Assembly: GCA_963556255.1 (NCBI GenBank)
Contig: OY744605.1
Span: 5,804,807-5,868,806, forward strand
DNA length: 64,000 nucleotides
Reading direction: 5' to 3'
Source: Allolobophora icterica
Lineage: Eukaryota > Annelida > Clitellata > Crassiclitellata > Lumbricidae
Shown here: in pieces, positions 32,765 through 44,199 of the stretch
Numbering within the stretch: the stretch's first letter is position 1
Layout of the letters: each line of letters opens with the position of its first letter
Translations under genes and position numbers: made by a program
The notes under the pieces: model-generated
Seen by the model: the letters and a program-made list of their open reading frames with translations, nothing else
Told to the model about the DNA's origin: nothing
The model's database searches: none

Positions 32765-33979
32765 TCAAAAGCAGCACGAACAACATGAGCAGCACGAGCA
32801 ACCAGCCTCGTTGGAACCTCTGATTGTAACAGTTGACCTCCGAGGTTGGTAAGTTACCACGTCGATCCCGGACTCTTGTTCCACTGTTCCTCTTACCACT
32901 CCCACACCCATTCTGCTTCCGTACCTCGAGGAGTTGCTACGATCTAGACTGGTAGGAAGAGGTGGTCTTCTAGGACTGTCTCGAATGCTCGGAGAGGACC
33001 TCGCGGATCCAGACAGCGAAGCGACTGGACTTGGACCACATCCGTCGTAGAATATGTCGTTCAATTTTGGTCGATGACCAGAGCCGACTGAACGGTTTGA
33101 ACCTGATTGAGCCGATAAGATTGAACCACGAGGTACGGAACGGATTGAACCAGGTTGAACCGAACGGATTGAACCCCGTTGAACCGAACGGATTGAACCA
33201 GGTCGAACCGAACGGATTGAACCAGGTGTATCTGAACGTTCTGAATCAATCTGAACCGATGGATTCAAAACAGGTTCACCAGAATCAGGTTCAGCCGAAG
33301 GAATTGAACCAGGTGGAACTGAACGGATCGAACCTTGTCGAAGCAATTCCGATACGGAGCTGTGAAAGCCGGTGCTGGTAAATGGCTGGGTTGTAATGAC
33401 GATCTGATTGTAGTTGATATTCGATGTCGTTATCTCTTTATTAAAACTATTCTGAGCTGAAACTCGATTCGAGTTACTTCGATCGAAAGATGTCGCTCTG
33501 TGAGACGTCTCTGTCGGCAGGTGGCGCGGTTTGTGAATTGTAGGAAGTTCATTCAGATTTCTGGTGTGCAACCTCGATGCCCTCCATCGTTCAACGGCTC
33601 TGTTGATATACCGCTCGGCCTGGGGCTGTCTCGGTTCAATGTCAAACCCATCACAAGAGGTCGTGTTTCTATTGTCGAACCGCCGCCTTACTCCGTAGTC
33701 ATAGAGCGACGTCTCGCGGACAGGGATCGTGTTTAATTCCCCGAGGTCCTCCAACTTCCGGTAGATGCACAGACGACGATTTCCGGTCAGGGCCCAGTAC
33801 AACGATCTGTCCTCGACCACCTCGATCCACTCTAGTTGATCGACGGTCATTCTGCGGTTGAGTAGTTCTTCGAATGTGTCCGATAAGTACCTACCATCCG
33901 TAAAGCGACTTCCGATGCTGTCCTGCGTGAACCGAATGTCACGTGGACGCATTCTTCGTGACTGACCGCTTGGAGCCAT
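32765..33979 (-). CDS. ParB/sulfiredoxin-like domain protein with repeats and Cys tail, type D, unit 1
   Basis: A 404-residue protein starting MAPSGQSRRM. Family domain at about 8-95 (DIRFTQDSIGSRFTDG, LLNRRMTVDQLEWIEVVED, YWALTGNRRLCIYRKLE). The usual LYLY is LCIY here. The block TTSCDGFDIEPRQ and YINRAVERW follows. The middle holds a tandem eight-residue repeat, PGSIRSVQ and variants (about 215-320), encoded by a 24-bp minisatellite. The end is GCSCCSCCSCCF, seven Cys in eleven residues. Partner copy 46650-47864 has the same length of 404 residues, which suggests selection or recent origin. A TAG|GTGAGTGG donor-like site lies about 70 bases before the ATG. Confidence 0.83.
   Translation of the reverse strand: MAPSGQSRRMRPRDIRFTQDSIGSRFTDGRYLSDTFEELLNRRMTVDQLEWIEVVEDRSLYWALTGNRRLCIYRKLEDLGELNTIPVRETSLYDYGVRRRFDNRNTTSCDGFDIEPRQPQAERYINRAVERWRASRLHTRNLNELPTIHKPRHLPTETSHRATSFDRSNSNRVSAQNSFNKEITTSNINYNQIVITTQPFTSTGFHSSVSELLRQGSIRSVPPGSIPSAEPDSGEPVLNPSVQIDSERSDTPGSIRSVRPGSIRSVQRGSIRSVQPGSIRSVPRGSILSAQSGSNRSVGSGHRPKLNDIFYDGCGPSPVASLSGSARSSPSIRDSPRRPPLPTSLDRSNSSRYGSRMGVGVVRGTVEQESGIDVVTYQPRRSTVTIRGSNEAGCSCCSCCSCCF
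33061..33310 (-). repeat. Coding 24-bp minisatellite in type D gene
   Basis: Units of GGTTCAATCCGTTCGGTTCA (minus strand) and variants encode the PGSIRSVQ octapeptide, with about five clear copies. The same array is at 46970-47220. Confidence 0.85.
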
Positions 33980-33989
33980 GTTTCAAGGT

Positions 33990-34970
33990 AGATCAGCTTG
34001 GTTTGGAAAATGGCGGGGAAAATTTCCAGCTATATATTATGCCACTCACCTATAGGTGAATGCTAGTAGCTTGATCGTAGCGTTTGGTTTCAGATTCAGG
34101 GATTGACTTCCACCTAATGTCTATCAGCTGTTTGTTAATTTCTAGCAGTCTTTTATTAGCCGAGTTGAATACTGACTCTTGTGAGGCTTATGAGTCCCTG
34201 GTTGGTAGCAGGTTTCTAATCCGGTATAGATTGACAGCAATCCAGTCCAACACTTGAGTTGAATACCTGTTAGATCTGTTTGCTCGGTGTCAATACCTTG
34301 ACACAGTTGCAAGTTCCGGATCGATTAGCTTGGTCTACCAAAAGTCTGAGTCGAAGCCTATATGGCCAATGCAGTTCCAGATAGATTGATTAGGGCCTAC
34401 TAATAGGCCTATCAATTAACCAGTTCGTTATTTTCTCAAAATGTCTCAACCGGTTTTCAGATTCAGACCAGCAATTTCTTCATGATTGGTATTGCGTATT
34501 TGATCATGTTTGTACAAGATGAAGTGATAATCCATATGTCTCTCGGCCGCAATAAATAGGCTGCATAGGCCTATTAATTTTAGGCCTATACGCAGCCTAT
34601 AACACAGCCCTGTCCTGTAGATTCACCTTCATGACAGAGATAATATTAATATTATTGATAAGGTTTAGATCTCAAGCCTTTGTGAATGAACAGCGCGTGA
34701 TAGACCCAGCACGGCGATACTTCTTTTGAGTACTCTTTGAGAAAACATGCACTAAATCTGTATGGTAGGTAGAAAATGGAGAGTAAACGTTGGGAAATCA
34801 CCACGTAAGTTGGGAAATTACGTGGAAATTGCTTTGGGAAATTACCACGCAAAGCAGTACCAGTCTGCTTTCAGATTTGGTCGATATTATATTTAGTTCA
34901 TAGAACTTGCAAAACTGTTTCGAGAAGCTACTGTTTGCGGGTGTAAATAATTACAGAACGCTTTACTGTA
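33990..34970. other. Duplicated 5' flank of type D gene, unit 1
   Basis: Matches 47880-48840. TAGGCCTA sites lie at 34398, 34566 and 34579. A TTGGGAAAT(T/C)ACCACGTAA-like unit repeats three times at 34790-34855, in both units. No gene. Confidence 0.55.
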
Positions 34971-34974
34971 CTGG

Positions 34975-35295
34975 GGGTGCTCGATAGTGTAGTGGTTAGC
35001 GCGCTAGACTGTCAGTCGAGAGGTCGGGGTTCAAATCTCCGCTATGGTAGAAAGTTGGTTCCAGATTTCTGCTCCACCTCCACCCCCTAGCCAACTCAGC
35101 TATGATGAGTAAACTGACCGTACAGTCTACCCTAGCGGAGATTTCAACCCCGACCATGTGGGTGGGAAGATGAGACGGCGAGGGAGAAGACCAGCCATCC
35201 GCACTAATATGCCGAGGCTAAGAAAAGGAAGTCGCTAACAATTCATATCTATGCTGCCTCAGGGCTAGCTTAAGGGACTGCTCTTCTTTTTCATT
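34975..35295 (+). mobile_element. tRNA-Asp-derived SINE, unit 1
   Basis: Head GATAGTGTAGTGGTTAGCGC, anticodon loop CTGTCAG (GTC, Asp), and box B GGTCGGGGTTCAAATCTCC. The body has GGTTCCAGATTTCTGCTCCA and ATGCCGAGGCTAAGAAAA. Its partner is at 48848-49160. It is a retroposon, since the acceptor stem is absent and a long body follows. Confidence 0.85.
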
Positions 35296-35592
35296 CTGTA
35301 CCTACTCTACTTATAAGTTACCTTGGGTCATTAGATACCAAATCAACCAGGTTTATGAACTACCCCATCTCAAACCATATACCTCGGTCAAATAAGGATG
35401 ATTTGGTATAAATTTTACCAGTCACCATGTTTTGTTTTGTTTTGGGAAAGTGTTGTATAGATCCGAGGCGATATGGTATACAATGATATTTTCTGCTAAC
35501 ATGACATGGATTGAACATGACCTTTATATGCCATTAGTATACTTTATCTTAGCTTAGTTTTCCCCACCTTCCTATATTATTAGGCCCCATAA

Positions 35593-36017
<425 letters not shown>

Positions 36018-36126
36018 CGACTTATAGTTAGATCCAGCTTGGATGGGCCCGCCGGTCCTCGATCCCGGGCAGTCCTGACATGGTGCCCTGGAATGCGACT
36101 GCATTGAATCGTTGAATTGTAATTTA

Positions 36127-36188
<62 letters not shown>

Positions 36189-36300
36189 GCTGTTGTTATT
36201 ATTATTTATTATTATTATTGCTGTTGTTATTATTATTTATTATTATATATTACCTTAACATTTGAGTTTCGGCATGGCAGAAGTGAGGTACTCTATGGTC
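36018..36300. repeat. GC-rich spacer and (ATT)n run
   Basis: A short GC-rich piece (CTTGGATGGGCCCGCCGGTC) is followed by about 125 bases of ATT repeats (36122-36248). Confidence 0.8.
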
Positions 36301-36304
36301 CTTC

Positions 36305-36420
36305 TCGATTCGTTGTTTAGCTGCTCTTTAACAAAGCTGCGTCATATCGAAGATGATCAGCGTCGCCCTCCTCAATTCTCCTAACTTGTGACTGGCGCCA
36401 TCCAAAGTCAGTGGCAAAGC
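36305..36420 (-). repeat. R1 dispersed repeat, minus orientation
   Basis: TTTAGCTGCTCTTTAACAAA, then AAGATGATCAGCGTCGCCCTC and GTGACTGGCGCC. Confidence 0.65.
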
Positions 36421-36589
36421 TAAATCTTCTCGATTGATGATAATAATTTGATAAGAAATATTACTGATGTATTTATGCTGAGTGAAGTTCGACTCTTACC
36501 ATCTTTTAAAAGCAGTACTTAATATGAACAGAGTACCGATTTATATGCGATGCGTGGAAAATGCTTATTATATATAGTTCAATATACAT

Positions 36590-37090
36590 CCTACCCTATT
36601 CTAATCTACTATGATCGAATGTAATTTATTCAACATTGTTCTAATATATTCCAATCGAGTCTAATTTATTCTACACTATTCTAATCGAGCTTAATCTATC
36701 CTACCCTATTCTAACCTACTATAATCGAGTCTAATTTATTCTAAACTATTCTATTCAATTCTATTCTAACCGAGACTAATATAGTCTCGTGTGTTCTAAT
36801 GTACAGTGTTTCTGTCTGATCTACTCTACTCCAGTACAGATTACTATTCTAATCTATTTTGATCTTTTAGATTATAGTCTAATCTATACTAATCTATTTA
36901 AATCTAGTATAATCAATTCTAATTTGGTCAAATCAATTCTCAAACATTATAGTAATTTATTATCGTATTTCATTTTTTTCTAATCTTGTCTAGCCGAGTT
37001 TAAGCTATTCTAATATATTCTAAATCTATTCTAATCTTTTCAAATCTGTTCTCACCTATTTAGATGTAGTTTAGTGAAGTCCAGTCTATT
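36590..37090. repeat. CTAATCTATTCTA minisatellite, unit 2 copy
   Basis: Same degenerate repeat as 15350-15985, in the same position just downstream of a type B gene. Confidence 0.85.
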
Positions 37091-37264
37091 TTATATTAAT
37101 CCACGGAGTTTTTGTGGTTCGATGTCAAATCTTGTCTGATCATCTTCAAACACTTATTGTGGAAACCTGAAGGCGGTCTAATATAAATCACACGAATTTC
37201 ATGTCAGCTGTAACGAAAAACTCGTCCGTTCGTTTTGTTGTAGACGCAAAGGACCTGGTTAACT

Positions 37265-37990
37265 TCAGATGGAATTTGTATAGGGAATGTCTGAGGAATG
37301 ATTGCAACACGGAAAGCAACAGCAACAACACGAACAACACGTACAACAAGAGTCACCACAACAAGAGCAACAAGAGTCGTTGGAACTCTTGACGGGATCC
37401 GTTGAACTTCTAGGCTGGCTAGTAATCACATGAGGCTCCAAATAATTCTGCCCACTTCCTGCCACTCCTCCGTTGTTCATCCATCCTCCAGTTATCGAAG
37501 AGTTGGTACGATCCAGTTGAGCTGGCTCGGAAGGACGTGGAAACTCCATTCCGGAGCTGGTTCGGACGCTCGAAGAGGACCTTTGTGAGGCCTTCCACCT
37601 GTTGATGACCTGGGTGATGTGCCAATCTGGTTCATTTCCACGGAGTCGGATAGCCACACCATCGCAATCGGTTGTTTTCCTGTGCATCAGTTGCCTCTGC
37701 ACACCATCATTGTCCAGCGGTACCGTGATCACTGGGATCGTATGGATGACCTGGAGTTCTTGCAACTTCCGGTAGAGGTAGAGACGGCGGTTTCCGGTCA
37801 GGGCCCACCACTTCCCGTCTTCTCGGACCACTTCGATGAGCGGTAGGTCGTCGACGTTGATTCGGCCATAGAGAAGGTCCTCGAGAGTGTTCCACATGGC
37901 TGTACCGTCCATAAATTCACCTTTGATGCTGTCCTGGGTGTAGCGGATGTTGCGCGGGCAGATAGTGATCTGGTTTCCGACTGGAGCCAT
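37265..37990 (-). CDS. ParB/sulfiredoxin-like domain protein with Cys-rich tail, type B, unit 2, internally deleted
   Basis: A 241-residue protein from the conserved MAPVG start (37988-37990). The N-terminal 140 residues closely match the copy at 16175. Right after the ITQVINRWKASQR block the protein jumps to SSSVRTSSGMEFPRPSEP, losing about 98 residues of the Ser/Arg-rich middle in frame. The Cys cluster (15 Cys in 23 residues, about 207-229) is kept, followed by a different 12-residue end. Keeping frame, domain and tail while losing the middle suggests the ends matter and the linker is dispensable. On the minus strand GTAAGTGAA, a donor-like site, lies about 20 bases upstream of the ATG. 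Confidence 0.8.
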   Translation of the reverse strand: MAPVGNQITICPRNIRYTQDSIKGEFMDGTAMWNTLEDLLYGRINVDDLPLIEVVREDGKWWALTGNRRLYLYRKLQELQVIHTIPVITVPLDNDGVQRQLMHRKTTDCDGVAIRLRGNEPDWHITQVINRWKASQRSSSSVRTSSGMEFPRPSEPAQLDRTNSSITGGWMNNGGVAGSGQNYLEPHVITSQPRSSTDPVKSSNDSCCSCCGDSCCTCCSCCCCCFPCCNHSSDIPYTNSI

Positions 37991-39160
37991 ATTCCATGAA
38001 GAATTCACTTACGGATTCAAACAGTTTTGCTGAACTGCGAACAAATTTCGTCTTTAAAAAAATTCCTATGGAGAAATCATGACCTAGTTTCCGATTGAAA
38101 CCAAATTTGTGTGCAGATTCAAGTAGATTCAGTCAGATTTTTGTCTAATTGCAAACAACGTTTGTCTCTTTGTTCATTCCCGAGAACAAGTCATCACGTA
38201 GTTTCCGATTTGAACCATATGTGAATGCAGATTCAAGTCGATTCATATCGGTGTCAGCTGAATTTCAATCCACTATAATCGTTTTTAGTGATTCCTGTTG
38301 ATAGATTATGACCTACTTTCCGATTGGAAACATATGTTTCCTGCAGGTTAAAGTCGATTCAAACAGTCTTTAGCTAAACTGACAGCGACCTGCCTGCCCA
38401 AAAGATTCACAAATTTGTCCTAAGACAAGTTTATAGTTTCCTGCAGAGTCGAATAAATTCCGATTCTCAAAATCGCTGTGCAAATGCTCTTCATTGTGCA
38501 AGCAATCGTTGCAGATATTATCTGGCAAGCCGCAAGCAACATAGCAGACTGCATTAGAATGTTCAGCCTTATTACAGTTTCATAGGCGTGCCTACCCTAT
38601 AAAGAGCTCGGCCACAATCCTTACAAAAAAGCCTTGGATACCAACGGGCTTATTGAAACACAATGTAGTCAGTACCTTGCTTACGTGTCGATGTATTTAT
38701 AGCAACGTTCATATTCGTGACTCCCTTGTCAATAACCTACATACTTTAATGTTAGCCAAAGGGTATGCCGATATTGTAGTCATGCATTTGAATGTGATAC
38801 AGTATCGAAAGGGAAACGTTCGGTAATTCCCAAGCTAATTAAAGAACTGTGCGCAAGACGTTTTAGCCTTGGCCCTGGATCATAATTATGTCAGTAGATA
38901 TTTTGTGATGTTATGTGAACGTGATATCTTCACAGTTGACGTTTGTGTAGCGCATTTTGGAGCATCCCATAATCGTTGAAATGTGGTTAGTTCAGGTACC
39001 TAATCTCCGCCGCAGGTCGCCAGTGCCAGTCCAAACCTTGGATAAAGGAGGAGGTTGAACGAGAGGGTACAGATAACACATGGCTACAGTGGTTAAAGCC
39101 TGCGTCCCATGTACCTCTTGGCTCTGTGAGGACAAGAATCTCACGCTAGCACGGTCCGTA
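37991..39160. other. Duplicated 5' flank of type B gene, unit 2
   Basis: Matches 17195-18300. Contains an R1 fragment (CGCCAGTGCCAGTCCAAACC at 39018). No gene. Confidence 0.55.
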
Positions 39161-39164
39161 CACG

Positions 39165-39225
39165 GGAACCTTAAAATGGTGTGGCACCCATTCAAACGGA
39201 CAGAGGTGGTCAAGGATATCGACCC
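39165..39225 (+). repeat. R2 dispersed repeat
   Basis: CGGTCCGTACACGGGAACCT and TGGCACCCATTCAAACGGACA match 11680-11760. Confidence 0.65.
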
Positions 39226-39401
39226 ATCACTTCACTGGAAAATTAGTATACGACATCGAGGCCGTATAAAAACCTTTACATGTAGGCCTATTGTATAAAT
39301 TGTCTAAAAGAGATCGTAGCAAACGCACCCATATAGGCCAACACAAGATTAGGGCCTATAGCTAATACATGACTTGCGTATTCTACTAATATTCAAACGC
39401 G

Positions 39402-39495
39402 TGACAGTCAAGCATTTGACAATAACTATTCGACAGTCAAACTTTGACAATAACTATTCGACAGTCAAACTTTGACAATAACTATTCGACACGCT
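39402..39495. repeat. 28-bp tandem repeat, three copies
   Basis: Unit CAGTCAAACTTTGACAATAA plus CTATTCGA, the first copy slightly diverged. Absent from the matching place in unit 1. Confidence 0.9.
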
Positions 39496-39814
39496 GGTTA
39501 ACGCTTGGAAATTCCCCAGTTAATAATAGCTTCGTTACCCTGGATATATTTACAGCGCTATCCGAGAGTCCCTCAAAGGAAATGGAAAATGGCTTTGGAA
39601 CAAATAAAAAGAATGTGTATTAGTTAAACGAATGGTCATACCGATACGGCGACATTATTTTGCACAAATTCCGCTCACGCAATTTATAAAGGTCTAGTGT
39701 TATGTAGGTCCAGAAATTAATGGCAGTTTCATTCAAGACATCTTCATGCGACAATAGAAGAATAAGAGCAGTCCTTAACCTAGACCTCAGGCAGTCAGAG
39801 GTATGAAGTGCTAG

Positions 39815-40045
39815 CGGTTTCATTTTCTTAGCCTCGGCATGTGAGGGCGGGTGGCCAGTCGTCTCCCTCGCCGTCTCATCTTCCCATCGACAGTGTACTC
39901 ATAGTAGGTGAGTTGGCTTGGAGGTGCAGGTGGAGAAGAAATCTCGAACCAACTTTTTGTCTTGGCTGGGATTTGAACATCCGACCTCTCAATTAACAGT
40001 CCAGCACGCTAACCACTACACTATCTAGCATCCCCTAGCCATAAA
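39815..40045 (-). mobile_element. tRNA-derived SINE, minus, unit 2
   Basis: TCATTTTCTTAGCCTCGGCA, TCTCATCTTCCCATCGACAG, GGGATTTGAACATCCGAC and CTAACCACTACACTATCTAG. Same insertion as 18405-18832, but without the nested MITE. Confidence 0.85.
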
Positions 40046-40084
40046 AATTATCCTAAAATAAGCTATTCCTGGTTGAAGTATATT

Positions 40085-40465
40085 GTGCAAGATTTTTATG
40101 ATAAATATTACACTGAAATGATAGCCTTCCAAATTATATCTTTGATCTTGAAAGGGGCCGTCCACATATTACGTACGCACTGAGGGGGGGGGGGGTCGGG
40201 GGTCGGATTTTGGCGATTTTGCGTACCGGTGCGAACGGGGGGGGGGAGGGGGGACAAAAGTGTACGTACGCAAAATAAATTTCTAATTATGACGTCCGTT
40301 TGTCAGCACGTGTTTACCTTATAAACAATAAACGAATATCATCATCATCATATACTTTGCAGATTGCCTTCGATGGTATTAGACGACGCTAAACTTTGGA
40401 ATAACAATAAAAAGTAAGACAGCTCAATTATCGCCAATAAATCGAAAAGTGCCGGATTTAGACTT
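40085..40465 (+). repeat. Single, interrupted block A copy in unit 2
   Basis: Segments 40085-40155 and 40350-40465 match the ends of blocks A1 and A2. Between them is inserted sequence starting GGGGCCGTCCACATATTACG with two long G runs. Unit 2 therefore has one block A where unit 1 has two. Confidence 0.7.
40156..40345. mobile_element. Insertion with GGGGCCGTCC terminus and G runs
   Basis: GGGGCCGTCCACATATTACG, a start shared with small DNA transposons in many invertebrates, interrupts block A. Two G runs of about ten lie at 40188 and 40224. A matching right terminal repeat could not be found, so it may be truncated. Confidence 0.5.
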
Positions 40466-40469
40466 GGTG

Positions 40470-40855
40470 ATACCCTGCCCCTTATTAAAAATTACACCAG
40501 GAGGTCTCACAAAACTTGAAAACATAAATAATCTTTCTTCTTTTGATCTTGTTTTTCTTTATTTAAGCGCCTGCTAACCGCACTGCGCTGTACAGTGAAC
40601 ATACATATAGTAGAAACGGCAGCCACGCAAGGCGTCTTACATATATGTACACAGTAGAAGCACATGATAACCATATTACAGGAGTCGAATATAACTGTTT
40701 TAATACGGCAGCCATTAGGGCGCCAACCACGGTCTACTATTTATTTAACCACCGCTGCCACCTAGCGAGTGGAAGGCTGAATAAACCTTACGGGTTCTAC
40801 GGGGTTCGATCTTAGTATATGTTGCGCACATGTCAGCTTGGTTAGAATAAACGAA

Positions 40856-40902
<47 letters not shown>

Positions 40903-40905
40903 ACT
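40470..40905 (+). mobile_element. Retroposon-like element with (TGAT)n tail, unit 2 copy
   Basis: Partner of 29220-29620, with a longer (GATT)n tail (about 11 units against 4). Confidence 0.6.
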
Positions 40906-41048
40906 GCTTTTCACGCCAGTGTGTTATCCATAACTCTTCAGCCCCGCCCCCCGCCCCCTCCTCCAATATGCCTTTTAATTATTTAATGGCAAGGCATTTA
41001 AAGTGAAAAATAATTTTCAATTGAATGCATTTACTCAGGTGAGATGGA

Positions 41049-41101
<53 letters not shown>

Positions 41102-41102
41102 G
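41049..41102. repeat. (AT)n run
   Basis: AT repeat downstream of the type C gene in unit 2. Confidence 0.95.
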
Positions 41103-41208
41103 TTCTAAAGTATAAAAATAATTTTGTACCCTGAGGATTTGAGACCTTAAAAGCTCTAGCTTTTTAAGCTTATGCCTAAATACGGCACTGGACCAGACCC
41201 TACTAGTA

Positions 41209-41850
41209 CTAGACTCTCAAGTGCAGCACGAACAACACGAACAACAAGAGCAACAAGCCTACTGCTGCGCAAGAGAATGATCGCCTTTCACGGCGACTCG
41301 CTGTGGTCCAGTCTTGACTGAAGACATCCTTAGCGAATAAATTCGAGTGATTACGATCGATAGATGGCGCTACGTGAGACACTTCATTCGCCAGGTGGCC
41401 CGATCTATCCATTCCTAAACCTTCGTTTATATTTCTGTTGACCATCTTCGAAGCCTTCCACCTTTCGATGACATTACTAAAGTACCATGCCGCCGCTGAT
41501 TTCCTTATAAAGATGTTCATTCCACCACAAGTCGTCGTTCGACCATTAAATTGCTGCCTTACGCCACTGTCAGTAAGCGACATCTCGCGGACAGGAATCA
41601 TGTTTAATTGCCCGAGGTCCTCCAACTTCCGGTAGAGGTAGAGACGACGATTTCCGGTCAGGGCCCAGAACAACGATCTGTCCTCGACCACCTCGATCCA
41701 CTCCAGTTGATCGACGCTGATTCTGCGGTTGAGTAATTCTTCGAATGTGTCCGATATGAACGTACCATTGTCGAAGCGACATCCGATGCTGTAATGCGTG
41801 AACCGGATGTCACGTGGACGCAATCTTAGTGACTGTCCGCTTGGAGCCAT
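41209..41850 (-). CDS. ParB/sulfiredoxin-like domain protein, type C, unit 2, hydrophobic tail
   Basis: A 213-residue protein from the conserved MAPSG start (41848-41850). Domain intact: DIRFTHYSIGCRFDNG, LLNRRISVDQLEWIEVVED, FWALTGNRRLYLYRKLE, MIPVREMSL, then TTCGGMNIFIRKSAAAWYF. After RRSFSCAAVG the frame gives GLLLLLFVLFVLHLRV and stops at TAG 41209-41211. In another register the same DNA reads ACCSCCSCCSCCT and a stop. The change turns a Cys cluster into about 15 hydrophobic residues at the very C-terminus, a possible tail anchor. The unit 1 partner also lost the Cys register, but in a different frame. Confidence 0.75.
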   Translation of the reverse strand: MAPSGQSLRLRPRDIRFTHYSIGCRFDNGTFISDTFEELLNRRISVDQLEWIEVVEDRSLFWALTGNRRLYLYRKLEDLGQLNMIPVREMSLTDSGVRQQFNGRTTTCGGMNIFIRKSAAAWYFSNVIERWKASKMVNRNINEGLGMDRSGHLANEVSHVAPSIDRNHSNLFAKDVFSQDWTTASRRERRSFSCAAVGLLLLLFVLFVLHLRV

Positions 41851-42638
41851 GTTTCCAGGTAGATGGACTTGGTTTGGAGTATGACGGGGGAATTTCCAGT
41901 TATATGCCACGCACCTGAGTTTAATATCTTTAAGACCTTGGGTTCCAATTTGATGATAATTTTCGTTTATATAGGTAACGGGTTGAGAGAATGATTTTCA
42001 GGTTTCTAAAATCTACAAGTTATCTATCGATAGTATTTCCAGCTATCTAACTAACGCGTACCTGAGTAAAGCCAGCTTGGTTCCAAATCCAATCCATTTC
42101 ACAAAGGCTGTCGAAAGGGAAACGCTGTATTATTCTCTAGCTATAGAATGACTGCGCACACAGCTTTGTTATAAGAAGCCTTGTTGCGGGAGATATTTGT
42201 CAATAGGTTTTGATGTTATGCCTGCATGCTGTATCTGCATTTCAAGCTTATGTAAAGCATTTTGAAGCAGTGTGGCAATTTGGTTGCCTAACAAATCCAA
42301 ACACCGCCGCATCTTCGAAAAGAATTTTCAGTATATATGATCCTCTGAGTTGAATATTGTAATTATAATCCGAAATTAAGCGGCACTTCAAGAAAAGAAC
42401 TCATCGGTTGCCCTCCAGAGTCCAGAGTCCAGACCCGAACCAGTGACGAAAATCCGATGAAAACTCAGCAAAAAAACCGTCGTGCAACCACACGTTGATG
42501 CGTATACATAACATCCAACATATCTCTAAGAATTATAATGAATTCCAAATGGCAGTCTCTGTTAGTTTCCTCGTTCAACGTTCAGCTAAGAGAAGAAATT
42601 TCAGCATCTGAATTGAATAGCTGTATGGCCTATGAGTT

Positions 42639-43746
42639 CTATATATCGTCTGTTTAGAGTGCAAAGGTGCTATCTCCATTTTGGTGATTTTTCAGGAGAG
42701 CAAATCTAAACTTTTGATAGTTGCTACAAATCCAAAAGTTTTTATATGATTGTGATTTATAGTCATTTGGATAATAAATTATTTCCCCAGTTGGAATGTT
42801 GTAATTTTTTTAAATTTTGTGACGCCTCGCCTGAAAAAATGCAAAATAACAGCAAGTGACCAACGACCTCTCATGCTTGTGACAGACGATAGCACCTTTG
42901 CACATTTCAAAATATTTTCTTATCTGGAGATAGCTATAGTTGTACAACAGCTTAAATTTGCGATTAAAATTACCTTTTACAGAATAAAATATTATAAAAT
43001 AATAAATAATGATTTGTGTAAATTGCATTGATTTATTTGAACAATTTAATAGAAAATTTAGAAGCTGAAAAATGTATTATTGGTACGCACTCGAAGTTCG
43101 AAACTAACGGTTAGAAATGATGTTGGCCCTTCATAATATTTTCAGCTGCTTACAATATGGTTAAAGAATCAATAATTTGCAAAATCTTTATTTATATATT
43201 CTGTGACCATAATTGATTCACTGATATCAGTTTCATGAAATTTGGATTTTACTTCAATATTTTCTCTTGACTCATGAGATTCACCGACATCACAGGTTAC
43301 ATCGGATTTCTATCGACACGTGAGATTCGTCGACATCAAATTACCATGATTAGGCCTAAATGCAATAATATTTTCAGAATAAAAAGTCTAACTAATGCAA
43401 AATGTTCCGAACATGATTGTTAGAAACTTGCAATTTTCCTTTAAAATACTTTTGAATTAGTCTTCAGCACGACGCCGTATGTATACTAAAGTAAACCATG
43501 GAACCTATTTTTTGGTAAACACATAGAGCAGTAGCTCTATTGGAGATAGAACCTTTGCACATTTCAAAACTAGGTCGGTGGAGATAGCCCCAATATTAAA
43601 ACAGTTGCTGCGTTTTTATTTACACTGTGAACGATAACACCTTTTCACAGTTCAAACACTACATTGGTAGCAATAGAATGAAACAATAAAATTTTTTTTG
43701 AAAATTTGGAGATAGCACCTTTGCACTCTAAGCAGACGATATATAG
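42639..43746. mobile_element. 1.1-kb TIR element inserted in unit 2 only
   Basis: 39-bp terminal inverted repeats (42639-42677 and 43708-43746) match at 38 of 39 positions and start CTATATATCGTCTG. Unit 1 has no insertion at the corresponding place (about 31560). The motif GATAGCACCTTTGCAC recurs inside near 42888, 43543, 43632 and at both ends. The interior is AT-rich with no transposase, so it is non-autonomous and of unknown superfamily. Confidence 0.85.
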
Positions 43747-44199
43747 CTTGTTATCGTATCCGATAAATGTAACTTCAATTTCTCCGCCACCCACCTGAGT
43801 TCAACACCTGTAGTGTCTTTCATATGCGTTCCAAATCGATGGCGTTTGTGCCTATTTAGAATTTCATAATAGCGTTTCAACCTCTGCTAAAATTTTGTCA
43901 TGCAGTTTCTGTCACGATTCTGATTGATTTTGCCTATCTAGCTCTGCTCATATTTATGTCTTGGGTCTATAGCATAGGCCTAAACAGCCTAGCCTACGAT
44001 AGCGTGTTGGCCAGTGCCTTGGTTACGCAACAACATGCTGTACGCTAATGCCGATGCACGGACCTTGGGCGTCGAGCGTGTCTAGGTTCCCTTTGAGAAA
44101 ATATCGACTGGACTTACGATAGATCAGAATTTCAAAGCACGAACTGGGAATTCCATTGGATTTCCCATGCAGTGCGAGAGTAGTTCTCCTGCTTGATCA

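Noticed and set aside
34980..35052. Possible functional tRNA-Asp gene
   Set aside because: Boxes A and B and the GTC loop are present, but the acceptor stem does not pair and a SINE body follows; the paralogue at 48852 is equally degenerate.
39402..39495. CRISPR-like 28-bp repeats
   Set aside because: Head-to-tail copies without unique spacers.
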